Part shown: positions 45,501 through 57,854 of the stretch, one piece after another | How positions within the stretch are numbered: position 1 is the stretch's first letter | Layout: the number at the start of each line of letters is the position of its first letter | Assembly (NCBI GenBank): GCA_964019055.1 | Contig: OZ025207.1 | Span: forward strand, 25,205,617 to 25,269,616 | Direction of reading: 5' to 3' | Source of the DNA: Anthopleura xanthogrammica | Taxonomy: Eukaryota > Cnidaria > Anthozoa > Actiniaria > Actiniidae | DNA: 64,000 nucleotides | Position numbers and translations under genes: made by a program | Notes under the pieces: generated by a model | What the model was told of the DNA's origin: nothing | The model's input: only the letters and a program-made list of their open reading frames with translations | Databases searched by the model: none

Positions 45501-47998
45501 TCATTAAAGCTGAACGGGAAGCAAACTGGGAACTTCACCTACAGTCTACAGCTGAGATGTTACCACACTTTTTCTCGATGGACCGAACCAACTATTCAAG
45601 ATGGTTTCCAGTATATCTGGCAGATATGCTTCAACTAGGAAAGACTGCTCCAGAGGTTCATAGAGAGTTTCTCGAGGGTAATCACGCAGTCAGCAGATCG
45701 CAGCAACCATTTAGTCAGATTTGGACGGATATGGCTTTGGAGCAGAGCGTAAACCGTGATTCAAAGACTAAAGGGGGGATCGTCGGGATATCGCAGAAGG
45801 AGGGTGCCCTAGAAAAATGGTTTTTGACTGCCCATGAACGAGCAGCCGTAACAACTACAACCAAGGAGATGTGTGGAGTTCGAACTGATGGAACGATGTC
45901 GGTACATAAAGAAAGAGGTTCACTTCGGATGAAAAGAGATGAAGATGATGTGAAGAAGCTGGTATCAACGCTAGAATCTGTCATGGTTAACCCATTCGAA
46001 GGACATGACACCACACTTCCATTATCGAACTTGGCAACTGGTGTCGTAATGCCAACAGATATGGCTTCCAGACTCCTCAGTGCAGAGAAGATTGGAGCGA
46101 CAGAGATGAATTCCTTCGTTAGCAAGAGGCTCAACACAAATACTGTGGGATTTTGGGATACGCTGCCCAAAATAAAGATCCAGACTTTTGCAAGTTTGAC
46201 TAAGAAGGTGCAAGCAAGGGCGTCAGACGAGAAGATAATAACGATAAATGCAGATCGAAGCCTGTTTGCTCGTCTTTTGGTCGCCTCTAACACAAGGAAC
46301 ATTGATTTACGTGAAGTACTAAAGTATGAGCTTTCTTCGGTTCCTTGTGCATTAGCTCACCCAGACGGTACACTGAGGAAGAGCAACAAAAGTGTCCTAC
46401 TATCTGTGCTTGAAGGGTTCGTTGATGTCTTGCCGAGACTGCCACACGATGACGAAGAGCCAATAACAGCCAAAATCATTGATGGGATGGCTTTGGTACA
46501 AATGACAAAGACAGCTGGAGCACGAACGTTTGGAGAGATGGCCGAGCGCTACTTCAAGAAAATCACGGGAAATCTTGGAATTGATAACTGCAGTCGCGTT
46601 GATGTTGTTTTTGACAGATACGACAAGACCGACTCCATAAAAGAAAGTGAACGCATAAGAAGAGGTTCCGCATCTGGATATGAAATCAAAATCACTGGTC
46701 CAAGTACACCTGTTCCTAAGAACTGGAACGCCTACATTGCAAACCCAGTCAACAAGATGAACCTTCAACATTTTCTTAGTGAAACATGGACGAAAATGGG
46801 GAAGAAATCGCTGATGTTTGGTCATCAACTAGTCTTCGCTGGATGTTTTGCGAACCCACAAGATGTCCTGATTGTCGAAAGTGGCACAGCAAGATCTCTT
46901 CATCAGCTGGTATCTGACCAAGAGGAGGCTGATACTAGGATGATGTTGCATGCGGAAGACTGCTCCCTCCAACACAGAAGAATAGTGGTGCATTCCCCTG
47001 ATACAGACGTATTAGTTCTCGCAACTTATGTGTTTTCTTCACTATCTTGCGACGAAATGTGGATGAGAACAGGTGTTAAAGACAAGCTACGATTCATTCC
47101 TATCCATACGCTGAAACAGAAACTTGGTTCTCTTCTATGCAGCCTACTGCCTACATTCCATGCGCTAACAGGGTGTGATACTACAAGTGGACCCTACTTC
47201 ATCGGCAAGAAAAAAGCTTGGAAAGTACTGACAGATCACCAGGACAAGTTTGCAGCATTAACAAACTTTGGAGAAGGTACACCATTGTCACCAGATCTAT
47301 CAGCTGCTGCAGAGCAATACCTTTGCTCCATCTATTCCACTGCACCGCGGGCTGGAATAACTGCTAATGATGTTAGGTGAGTAACTTGTCTTTTAATTAT
47401 TGACTGAAAAATACATATACTAAACTGCTTACTTTTTAAATGAATGTTCGGTAGATATTGGATGTTCTGCCAGAAGAAACAACGTAACGAAGGACTTCCA
47501 CCGACTTCCAACAGCATACAGCATCACATTCAGCGAGCAAACTACCAAACAATGGTATGGAAGCGATGTCTTCAATCAATGCAAGAGCTTCCCTCGCCCA
47601 TTGAGAACGGATGGAAAATATCCGACGGCATGATCCAACCAGTCTTGATGTCCAAAGATCCTGCACCAGAGGGACTCGTGGAGCTAACTGTCTGCAGATG
47701 CAATAAGTCGTCATGCAAGTCCAATCGTCTCTGCGTTTGTTACAATAACGAGATGGCATGCACTGAAGCATGTGGATGTATGGGCGATGAGAGCTGCCAG
47801 AATCCACACACCTCACAAGTCAGTAATGATGACAATGAAAGTGATGAAGACAATAGTGATGACGATAGTTGTGACGACGGCGACAGTGACGATGGCAACA
47901 GTGATGACGATAAGGGTAATGACGACAGTGATGATGACGGGAGTGATGGCTACGACAGCCAGGACAGTAGTGAAGAAGAGTTGTCCAGCGAGATCTGA
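42530..47998 (+). pseudogene. Academ-like transposon protein, interrupted by one stop codon
   Basis: Three exons: 42530-42539 (ATGCCAAAAG), 43200-47376 and 47455-47998, all with GT-AG introns in phase; 1,577 codons in all, but codon 684 is TGA (45239-45241) while the frame continues unchanged on both sides. In order: a zinc-finger-like C47-x2-C50 ... H102-x2-C105; a long middle region; then EEADTRMMLHA and HSPDTDVLVLAT followed by HALTGCDTTS near residues 1250-1340, acidic motifs like those of XPG/FEN-type (PIN-like) nucleases; exon 3 with LPPTSNSIQHHIQRANYQ and a nine-Cys cluster (CRCNKSSC ... CTEACGC) like the Cys8 finger described for Academ; and an Asp/Ser-rich acidic tail of about 60 residues. 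The single stop suggests recent inactivation, or readthrough. Confidence 0.75.
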
Positions 47999-48018
47999 TT
48001 CCTTCCAGCTGATATTAG

Positions 48019-48234
48019 GTAGCTTTAGATTTGACTACGAGTACGAGATTGACTAAAACATTATTCCTTTTAAACTATGCTACTACAGAATGATAGTTGT
48101 CCTTACATTGGTTTAACTGTTGTTTTAGAAATGTGTTGTACCAAGATGAGGGCGACAACAAGCATATAGTGAAATATATTTCAAGACAAAATCTCGTCAT
48201 CGTACTCAAATTCGTACTCGTAGTCCAATCTAAA
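48019..48234. repeat. Inverted repeat downstream of the transposon gene
   Basis: TTTAGATTTGACTACGAGTA (48023 on) pairs imperfectly with TACTCGTAGTCCAATCTAAA (about 48214-48233), soon after the TGA at 47998. Possibly a transcription-end structure or a small insertion. Confidence 0.5.
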
Positions 48235-49061
48235 TGTCCTCCAATTTTCAACTTCATGTAAAGTATTTTCTATGAAGAAAGACACTTCGAAGACGTTGCT
48301 AAAAATCAGTCGTTACCATGGTTACCAAGACTACTTAACAGTAACATCATTTCCTCAAGTTTCAACAATCGAACTTTCATTATTTAAATCAATATGGTTT
48401 TACAAAGTTCCCATTAAATGTGGAGTCGGAGAAACTGACTTAAACACCAAATATATAAGATTTGGGCAAGTAATTAAGGTAATGTTTAGTAATTTAGTAT
48501 TCATTCAATAAGTAATTTAGGTTTGTTGTACTTGCAATCAATTGCTAAAGTAAAATTTTTTCTGCATAATTTCATATGTAAGTCTTTTTCTTGCATGTTT
48601 TCTTAGCATGAATATTTATACTTTGCTTTAGAGAGTTTGAAACTCATTTTTGTCTCCCCAAAAACTCGAAATGTACGATTCTTTCGTTAAAACCTCTAAA
48701 AATCCTTTTACCTAGCAACCGTTGCCATGGTTACATTAATTATTCATCAATTTCATCTGATCATTTAACACTCGTCAAACTACACAAGCTCTTAAATTTT
48801 CAAATCATAAACTTAAGTATTTCAAAAGATATTAATTTTTCTAATCCCTTAGTCCTCGTTATATTGTCGGATTTGAGCATTCCAAGTGGACCCCACCCCC
48901 CCAAAAAATCGCGACCTAGCATCTTTGGTACTCCACAATTTGTTAGTAAAATAGGGCTGGCAGCTTTCTAGGGTCAACTGTCCGTCATAATCCGTTGTCA
49001 AACCTTTTGTGTGATGGGGGTGCTACGTCGCCACTATTTTCGGGGATTTTCGCCTCGACTA

Positions 49062-51480
49062 AAAGCAGACAAAATGAATCAAACAAGCAGCGGTAAGTTT
49101 TGGCAAAAAATATTATTTAGGATATTGCTCACACTATATTTTGTTCCGGCTTGTTCTTTTTTATTCTTCTTTATACACATCTCCTCTTGGCGTTTTTTCC
49201 CTTTGTTTGATTCACAAAACTATGTTTTTCAACGGGTTGCTCTTTAGTTTTTGTAAACAAATCAAGTTTATCCGGCTCTTCTTGTATTGCTAGTCGTTCG
49301 CCTGTTTCTTTGACTCATCCTTGACTGAACTAGATTGACTACTACTACTAAAATTAAGTGCTTTCTCGCTCTTAATACGAGCCACTGTTCACGAATCACT
49401 TACAATGCCGTTTTTTCCTGGTTTCTTGGCCTCGTCCGAAGACTCCACGCGTATCACATTATTTGGTATTTAATACATCGATCACGAAAACAGGTTTTCG
49501 TTGTCTCCGGTATTTTCTTCTGAATGACAGTTCCCGAAACATGTGCGACATAAGAAAAACTGTGACTATATTGGGGTACGTATTCACTAAAAATCGTTTC
49601 TCTTAACTGAACTGATCTATTATTTGAGATGAGTTTGTTTGATATGTGTTGTTCTCTCCATTCCTCCCTCTTAAATCATGTGACTCGGTGTCGTGTGTGT
49701 AGTGGTAGTGTTAGTCTATCACCTGAGACCGGTTTTTTTCACTTTATTGGCTCACTAAAGGAGACCAAATAAAACTTATGTGTGTGGAAGGGGATGGGTG
49801 GGCTTAGAGAGGGGGATATCAACAAAAATAGTGGTATTTAAAAACTCATTAATAAATCATTACCATTTTGTCCAATCCGATGTTCCTATCTGGTCAAGAG
49901 GAAAGCATTTTATACCACTTAAGCTACGTTCGAAACTTAAAGCTCGGGGAGGGATTTGAATGCGGCCCATAGGAATAATGGGGTATAATGCGTGAACAAT
50001 GAATTCCTGATCACCCTAAACCTTTATCATAAAGTCACATGTGTCTTTATGATAAAAGTTTCTCCGGATACACTGAATTTTTCGGAAATATCGCATAAGA
50101 CAGTGCTCAAAATAAATTTTAATTTGCAACAAAATATTTGTATTACAACGTAGACTAAATTACTAAGTTATCAAATTAGTAATTATTAAATCCTGGTATT
50201 ACAGCATTGTATAAATTTAAACTAAATTATCTGAACTACTTTCCAAAGTTTTAAAAGATTTTAAAAAGCCCATTTTGTTGCATAACGAGTTGACTTTGGA
50301 GTAGAATCTTCTATAGTTGTCTTTTCTTCTGCGTCTGTTTTGGGCTGTCTAAAACTCCGTTTTGGTGGCATTCTGCCGCGAAAGTCCGTATATGAAACTG
50401 TCACGAAATAATTAAGCCCCAGGAAATCATGTTTCTTTTGTTATACCAAGTTGTATTATTAATGACAGCGTTTTTTGACCTCTAGAGGGATTATCTAAAG
50501 TACTAAGGACAATAGGAGTTACATAACCTATCTTAACCTATCCGCGAAATTCACGGCTTTAGAATATTTCGGCGAATTACTTGAAATCTAACAGATTGAT
50601 TTTCTTTAAAATAGTTGGAATCGTTTTGCAATAGCTTGAAGTTGATGATGTCGTTTGCCGCTTGTCTAGGTCTCATCGAGTTTTAGAGTTATTCGATAAA
50701 AACCAATTTCAACAATATTTGTTTATCGTTGCCAAGGTAACGTCAATCAAGCTAAAATTAACACCATTTTAAAATTTCATCTTAGCTCTATAACTGGTCC
50801 AAAAATCAAGTATATAGGTATAAGTTAAGACTATGAATAAGCCAAATGAAAATGAAAGGTATGGTCTGAAAAATACTATAGGAAGCCACCTTAATTATTT
50901 ACTCAGTGCAAATTCTGTGTCTTTCTTATTCTTTCTTGCAATATATATAATCAACTTTAAAATAATTTGATTCGAACAACTAACGTGCGCTGTTACAACA
51001 ACTAGAGGCAAATCTTAATTATGCAAATAAGGCCCTTGAAGTAAATTGAGGGTAGAGCTAATTATCTGAGCGACATATTTAATTGTATACAAATTAGATG
51101 ATATGGCCAAGAAATTAAATATAAAAAATGCTCAAAACCACTTCTTCCTAAAGTCTTATCGTTAATGGTTATAAAGTCTGCGCACAAACAACTATCAATT
51201 TCCATTCTTTCTTAGATCAACAAGTAAATGGATGCCCTACCAAATTCAATTGTGCAAGCGACAAGTCTAAATGTCTTCAAGAACGGCCCTGGTCACCTTA
51301 ATTTGTCTGCGTTTTTACACTTATGTTTAGAAAGAGTTGGGCTACCAGTAAGAGAAAGAATTTCTTTGTAAACATTGCTTATATCTAAATACTAGTTCGA
51401 ATTTCTTGGTCAATGCACACTGTAAATACCCCGGGTGTGCATGTCCCCGGATGTGAATGTCCCAGCATTCTGTGCGTCTT
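49062..51480. other. Intergenic; decayed SINE remnant
   Basis: No gene supported. At 49630-49715 GAGTTTGTTTGATATGTGTTG, TCTCTCC and TGTGTAGTGGTAGTG match, with gaps, the body of the SINE at 56230-56365. A short palindrome (CTTTATCATAAAG / CTTTATGATAAAG) is at about 50030-50065. The rest is unremarkable AT-rich DNA. Confidence 0.4.
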
Positions 51481-53241
51481 TCAAACTGATGGACGTGCAA
51501 CTATAAGTTGTGCTGGAAAGTGATCGTCTTCCTCAACTGCAGTGTTAGTATACTGACAAGAATCAAGTGGAGGGTTTGGTATCTGTTCAGTAGATTGTAC
51601 TTCATTCTTGATGTAAAATACTTGACTTGTTCTGCGATGGAACTGGTTTTCAGGAACACGAGTACATGGACTCAAACAACAACGTCCGTCATCATTGATA
51701 AAAGGAGCAGGATCGCAAAGGATTCTTTTAACCTTTTTAGCTAAAATTGTAAGACCTTTTTGATCACTGATATCACTGAAGAGATTCACTTGGCTGAACC
51801 AATGATGTCGACATTGTTTGGAAACGAGACAGACAAGCAGCTCCTTAAGAAGAGTTAGGAAGCATTCTTCGATATTCTCGTCAACCCAGAAGGATTGGGG
51901 ATTCTTCTCGAGCGTGTTAAGTAAGATTGTCTTGACATGGTACGTGGCCAGTTCGGGTACAATTGGCTGAAGATGGTTTTTCAGTATAACTTTAAGCGCC
52001 AAGAAACATCTACGCGCTGTTTCAGGAAGAAGTTTGGAGAGCTCTACCTCGGCAACAGAGAATGATATCCTCCATGTTTTTTGGTCATCATCACAAGGAG
52101 CATGCTTAGCTACAAGATGACATCCTTGTTGGACTATCCTAGTCACATCTACTCTGCCTGGCCAGGATCTTGGTCTATTGGGCCAGTCTGAGAAAGGTGG
52201 CCATTCATCACATTTGAAACACAAAGTAATATCCGCTTCTAGAATACCTTCCAGCTTAATCTTAATGGCTGGCCCAGCTTTACTATAGTTTAGGATTGGA
52301 GTGAGCTCGCAGCATCCTTTGCAACATGGAATCCCTGGCAGATTCGTGACCCTTGTTGACCCAACAGCCAGTTTGGCCAGTTTCATATTGACGTCCGATG
52401 GGATGAAGTGACCTTCGTTACCTGGACTTATTTGCATCAAATGTGCATATGAGACAAACCTTGTGCCTTTGAATATGTACGGCTCAATACGGATATTTCC
52501 ATGGTCAGCGGAAAATGACGCTTTATCGTCCACACAACAGAACATGATGTCGAGGTCGGAATACAAAGAGGTGTATGGAATGGGGAAGGTTTTCTTGTGC
52601 GACAACGGCACTCCGAATCGTTCTTCTGTGCTGCCTGAAAATATGTATTCAAACTTGGTTCTTGTTATGCGTTTTTCTAATTCTGCCTTAATGTCGTTCA
52701 AGTAAGACATGGCTTGCTCTTTGACTTGCTCCACTTGATCGGCGGATGGGATCCCTTTGTCACTATTGAGGAGCAGTGAATTCAGGGGAACGGAACTAGT
52801 TCCAGAGAAAATCAGTTTTCTGTGACCCCAACAGATTGGGAATGTGCGGGCCTAAAAGAAAAAAGAAAATATAATCATCAATCTAATTAACTGTTTAACT
52901 TATTTATTCCCCCTAACACTTGAACAAAGAGGGTCCTTCGGCTGTTAGGCCGATAGTAAAAAAGCAGCCCATAAATACCTACAGCCTTAGGCAAAATAGG
53001 GTATACCAATTTACTATTTACTTACCAGGCAAATATTGATTGGAGTGAATAAAGCAAGAAAAAATAGTAGAAATACAATGGGAATCACTATAAGCATTGC
53101 TGAAGTTGATGTACTGCAGTTGTTACATTTCACAATACCGTTCACAATATGGTTAGCAAGTTGGCTCAAAAGATAAGCAACAGTAAGAATAATAGTTAAT
53201 ATTGCAACTGCTTTGATTGTCCTACCACACAGCGGCCTCAT
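51481..53241 (-). CDS. Membrane-anchored Mab-21/cGAS-like nucleotidyltransferase
   Basis: Two coding exons, 53241-53026 and 52851-51481, joined in phase 0 by GTAAGT and TTTTAG; 528 residues. ATG 53241 follows a possible acceptor (TTGTTTCAG, 53255), so a 5' UTR exon or further N-terminus is possible. Residues 11-29 and 46-70 are hydrophobic helices (AILTIILTVAYLL; LIVIPIVFLLFFLALF) with a Cys-bearing loop between. The catalytic part has GS at 145-146, D171-L-D173 and a third Asp at 279 (EADITLCF), the expected triad of the nucleotidyltransferase fold, followed by the helical Mab-21 C-domain (about 300-430). Family members include cGAS and cGAS-like receptors, which make cyclic nucleotide signals on sensing nucleic acid, and ITPRIP-type proteins, which also have membrane anchors. 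The zinc-ribbon insert of cGAS is not evident. Ligand and product are unknown. Confidence 0.8.
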
Positions 53242-53341
53242 GATTGATAACGCTGAAACAAGAAGAAAATTGATTAGAAAAATTAAGAATTAAAATAGTA
53301 AGAATGAAAAAGTATTCTTGTTTTCTTATCACGCTATCTAA

Positions 53342-53562
53342 GGTAGCCCAAGCTCATATCAGTGTTGATTGATAAGAGAATACTGGGCGATTCTTAAACG
53401 TTCGTCTTATCTTCGTCTTATAACAAAACACTCTCAGTGTCCTTTTCAAACTTCCTTTTGTTTGTTTGTGAAGATTTGAAGCAATTTGGGTTTTAAAACT
53501 AACGCATTCACTGTTTCATTTTTAATTTTATAAATCAACACAGATAGTGAGCTTGGGCTACC
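53342..53562. repeat. MITE-like inverted repeat
   Basis: GGTAGCCCAAGCTCATATC pairs with GATAGTGAGCTTGGGCTACC. It lies just upstream of the nucleotidyltransferase gene. Confidence 0.75.
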
Positions 53563-55020
53563 TGTGTGCCTCAAGTAGATTAAACCTTGGGTTTAGCATA
53601 GTTTGAATATAATTTTTGTTTTGAAAAATTCTTGTCCTCTATATGGTGGCCATTCGTAATATTTTGGCATTTATTGTTGAATATCCCTATTTAAGGATGG
53701 TGCCTAGTATTTGCAACCCATTTTTATTTCTTTGAAACTATACTAGTTATTTCAAGCGCCCAATGGCCTATCTAAAACTGAAAAAAAGTTAGGGGTTCAC
53801 CACGCATCTAAGCGAGTTAATTATTGTTAAATACCTGATGACGTAGGCGTATTTTTGCGTATTTTAAAGAAATACTGTTTCATACTGTTCAGAGTTATTC
53901 AAGAAAAAATCGTGAAATAATAATCTGCAAAATACACATTTTCGACTTTAAGTCATAACTTGTATTTATCAATAGCTTTTACCTCAATATTATGGGGAAA
54001 AAAACATTTTGTGTGCATAACGAATTATTGACTAAATATCAAACTAATACCATTTTTATTTCTAAAACATCACCTTAGGAAAAAAACTGTGATATCACTA
54101 TAACATTTCTAGCGAAAAAAATAGGGGTATCGACGCGTTTTTGAAAGATATGAATTTTAAGATTTCATTTTTGGGTTGAAATTGCACGAATATTCGTGAC
54201 AAACGTGACTTTGTGTCACGACACGGCGTGAAAAGTCACATTTTGGCGCGTTTGCAAACGCCAAGGCACCTTTAAATTCGCTTGAAACACAACCTGGAAC
54301 CGTTGTTGTGGCAAAAAGCTGAGAAAAATCAAGATTTTTAGCTTAAAATTGACAAAAATGTTACTTCAACTGGAACTTTTAAAAAACGATGGCTACGATG
54401 TATTAAAAGGAAAAAAGGAATCCTAAAACATTTCCTTTGTAAAATAAACCTTTTCATCGTAAGATTTACTAAAAAGTCATCACGGCAAATCTTCAAATAC
54501 AAACAAAACAAAAAAAAAAAACGGCCGGAAAGTTATCACTTGATGGGGGTAGCCGATCGAGTTATAACAAGACGCTGGTGGCAGCGTGCACTGGGTTACC
54601 TGGACCGTGGGACCAGGGGGAGAATCCTAGGGTGCCATTGACCCACCCTGTGTGGAAAAAGAGTGATCAATTATAAAATAAGCTGACTGTAATTTGGTTT
54701 TTAATATTTCTGATGTATCGTACTGTCGAGGCCCTCGTTTTTTTTATGATCAAAAATCATAACCAGTGAGTGGAAAGACAAAAGCATAATCTGTCACATG
54801 AAGAAGAGTTGAAGTTATTTTCTGCAACTTAAGAAACAAGAAAGAAAGATATATCGACACACCATCTTCATGACAAGTAAGAACTAGCAACGGAGAAAAA
54901 TCCTCAAGCTGATCATAACAAAATGACATCGGATCCTTGCTGGACATTGATATAATTAGTACAAATCAAAGTACATGTTTAGTACAAATGAATGTTGTGT
55001 TATTTTTACTCTGAGACGGA
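53563..55020. other. Intergenic, nothing recognised
   Basis: AT-rich, with several A-runs and a palindromic CACGACACGGCGTG at about 54217. No coding model supported. Confidence 0.4.
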
Positions 55021-56688
55021 TAACATCCTCCGTGGTTTGCATAATTTTATATCATGCGAAAGCCGAATTCAATAATTGTTTTATTATTCATTCAAAATGT
55101 TTTTACGGCTCCAGTTATATATATATCTATATCCAAAACGGCGCTTCGAATTCCTCAATGATAGTTTAATACATCAATCGCCGACTAAGATCAATAATTT
55201 TTCCATCTTAATATTGTCGGAAAAATATTTCGCAGCCTTTTGTTGATTTGTTTGTGTTTTTTTTCTATCTTTTTCTTGCAATAATGTGGCTTTTTTTCTC
55301 CTGGCTAAGTAAGGGAAACCGTCCTTGATTGGAGGCAGCCAATATCCCGCTCTCTGCGTGTGACGTAGGTCGTCCAATAATTTTTTCAGTTATTGGACGA
55401 TTGACATACGACTTCCAAATTTGGTAAGTCTTAGCATGGTATTAAAAATTAACCGGGCGAAACCGACCAATCAGACGCAGACAAATATTTTGAATGTATA
55501 ATAATGAGAGTTATTTAGTCTTTACTGGGTCACACGTCATTGAACAGCAAGGTTATAATGAACATTATTATCGCGATATTGAGAAAACGGTACATGGAAG
55601 GATCGATTGATCGAGTTGAAAATAAATATAAAAAGAAAGCCAAATGTGTCTACTCTCTGAAAATTATCACGGATACTTCCGTTAAATTAAACAAGGAAAG
55701 CCTACCAAATTGATGTCATCGAGACAGACATGAGTGGTTCTTCGCGCTTCTCTGATTCTTTCAATAAATTTTTGCAAGTTTGCAAATTTCACAGAGTTTC
55801 TGGTTGTACTGTTCACAATATGCAATACTCTACACAATATAAAAACTCCTGTCAACAATATAATCAGTGAATATTGTAAACTTGCAAAGTTTCTTCATAA
55901 CTAGTTGCGCACTTAAAAAGTCACTTAATTAAATTATGGTTCACCTCAACCAAGTTGCGGCAAAAATGACTTGTCCAGATGAAAATATTAGTCAATATTA
56001 GTCAATATCAGTTCTTATCAATTCTTATTAGTTAATATACCATAAGTAGAATCATTTTATGCAGTACTTACCGAGTTAAAGTCTATTCAGTTTCACAGGC
56101 GGAAATAAACTTACTTAAATCAATAGGGTAGCATGGGTGGCGTACGCTGCTAACGCGTCGCCTTTCACCACTGTGGTTCCAAAGGCTCGGGCATCTGGTT
56201 CGAGCCCTGCGGTCGCCATATGTGAATTGAGTTTGTTTGATGTGTTGTTCTCTCCTGTGCTACGAGGGTTTTCTCCGGGTACTCCGGTTTCCTCCCTCCG
56301 TAAAAATCAACATGTGAGTGAGCGTTGTGTGCATAAAATACTGAATGTAGTGGTAGTGTGTGTGAGTGAAAAGTGTCCCCTATTAGTGCGAAAGTGCTAG
56401 AGTACAAACACTAAAAGTGTGAAGTATAAATAGCACTAAATACTGGTAATTAGCGGAAACGTATAATAATTCATTGAACCGAAACAGCACGTGCACAAAT
56501 TTCCAAATGTGTACTGATTTTATTAGTCTATTATTGTGTTTTTTTTTCACATTAGATGTAATATTATTATAACAAAACGCTACTGGTTACAATCTTCCTT
56601 CTTCCGTGAGAAAAAAAACAACAATTGAATAACTTTGTGAATAACTAAAGAAACAATGTTTTTGAAATATGTCTGTGTTGTTAGTATA

Positions 56689-57854
56689 TCAAAGGCGGCG
56701 GTAGTGCTTGTTCAGCATTCGCCCACAGTGAGGACAGAAATTCGAATTTTTCACTGCGTTACAGCATGAAGGGCAAAGTGAAAATTCAGAGCTCAAGTCA
56801 GAGAGAGCCATTGAAAAAGGATTGCAAACTTTTTCTTGGTTTTTGGGGAGTTGGATAGTACTGTGGTGAGGACGGTGGAAACTCAGAACTTTCCCTGACT
56901 GAGTCGATGTCGCGGCTGGTGTGGTACGAGAAGTACAATTCTCTGGTACTTTTTCCAAAATTCCTTTCAATTCAGTAGATGTTAGACTTGTTTTAGCAGC
57001 TAGATTTAGATCAGTGTCTGTACAAAATTGTTGGACTGTAGACGTAGCCATATAATCGGGCTCCTCATCAGGACTGTCGGACATGATCTTGTTTACCACA
57101 GCATTTATATCACCTTGTTCGTGGACCAGCATCATTTCGAGAGTTCCTCTAGGAATATCTGGCAGGATTTGACATAATTGCTCTAACTGGTGACCTAAAC
57201 CAGTAGTATGTTGAGTCGTGGGGTGCCGTTTTGGGTAGTTGGGCATAACTTGAACCGGCTTTTTCTCTTCTCCACTTTGAACTGGATCAAGCTGATGCAG
57301 TTGAATGGCTGTCTTGAATACTTCAAGAGGTGGCATTTCAGGAACAGCGCTTGCTACTGCTTTTGAATAGGAGTTTACTTTGGTGAAAAGAGCCCTGTGT
57401 TTCTCCAGTTGCATTTTTTGTTTATCTAGGGAATAGATGGAATGTTTAAGTTCCATTAATAAACACTGACAACATCTTAGACTTTAGTAGTCTAGCTGGC
57501 TAGAATGCAATAGGAAGATTTGATTCGGATATACTTACTCTGTCTTTTCTCCGCCTCAGTTTGACTCTTTTTAACTTTTTTTTTGGTCAGGTCAAAATTT
57601 GCAACTGCAAGCGCATCTGATGTCGAGTTACACTCTGGAAAGCTGACCATCTCTGCTGGCTCATTTGAAGTTGGCGTTTGTACATGTGGTGTTGTTGTGG
57701 TAGCGCTTGTTTGTGTCTTTATGCTGTTATGAGCTGCGCATTTGCTGCAGCAGCATTCTTTAAATGGGCATACGCGTTTGTAACCTCGTAAGATTACAAT
57801 TTTGCCATGCAGTCTGCATTTGAAACACGTCCGACGACTGCTTGAAGGATCCAT
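56689..57854 (-). CDS. DM-domain / DMA-like protein (DMRT-like) carried by the transposon
   Basis: Residues 9-39 match the DM zinc-module pattern exactly in spacing: C10-x2-C13-x2-H16-G ... L-x-G-Y25-K-x2-C29-x4-C34-x-C36-x2-C39. DM domains are intertwined zinc modules that bind the DNA minor groove in Doublesex/MAB-3/DMRT regulators. Y25 stands where the family has a zinc-binding His (GHK). Further on, LEQLCQILPDIPRGTLEMML with GDINAVVNKIM resembles the CUE-like DMA domain of DMRTA proteins, and the C-terminus is a zinc ribbon (CPSCC ... CPHCG). Start chosen at ATG 57854; an in-frame ATG at 57872 adds MNFLLK. The intron is short: exon 1 57854-57535 and exon 2 57475-56689 join in phase (368 codons) if GTATAT is the donor; the stronger GTAAGT four bases earlier would not keep the frame. 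It is divergent from the transposase. Role unknown. Confidence 0.75.

Larger units (their letters stand above)
41948..49061. mobile_element. 7.1-kb DNA transposon, Academ-like
   Basis: Inverse ends were found in two blocks. The outer imperfect block TAGTCGAGGCGAGAATC (41948 on) matches the inverse of 49016-49061. The inner perfect block is AAAAGGTTTGACAACGGATT (41995-42014 against 48989-49008). A matching AAA on each outside (41945-41947, 49062-49064) fits a 3-bp target duplication. It encodes the large broken gene at 42530-47998. Assignment to Academ rests on the nuclease motifs and the Cys-rich finger of the protein, from memory of that superfamily. Confidence 0.65.
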
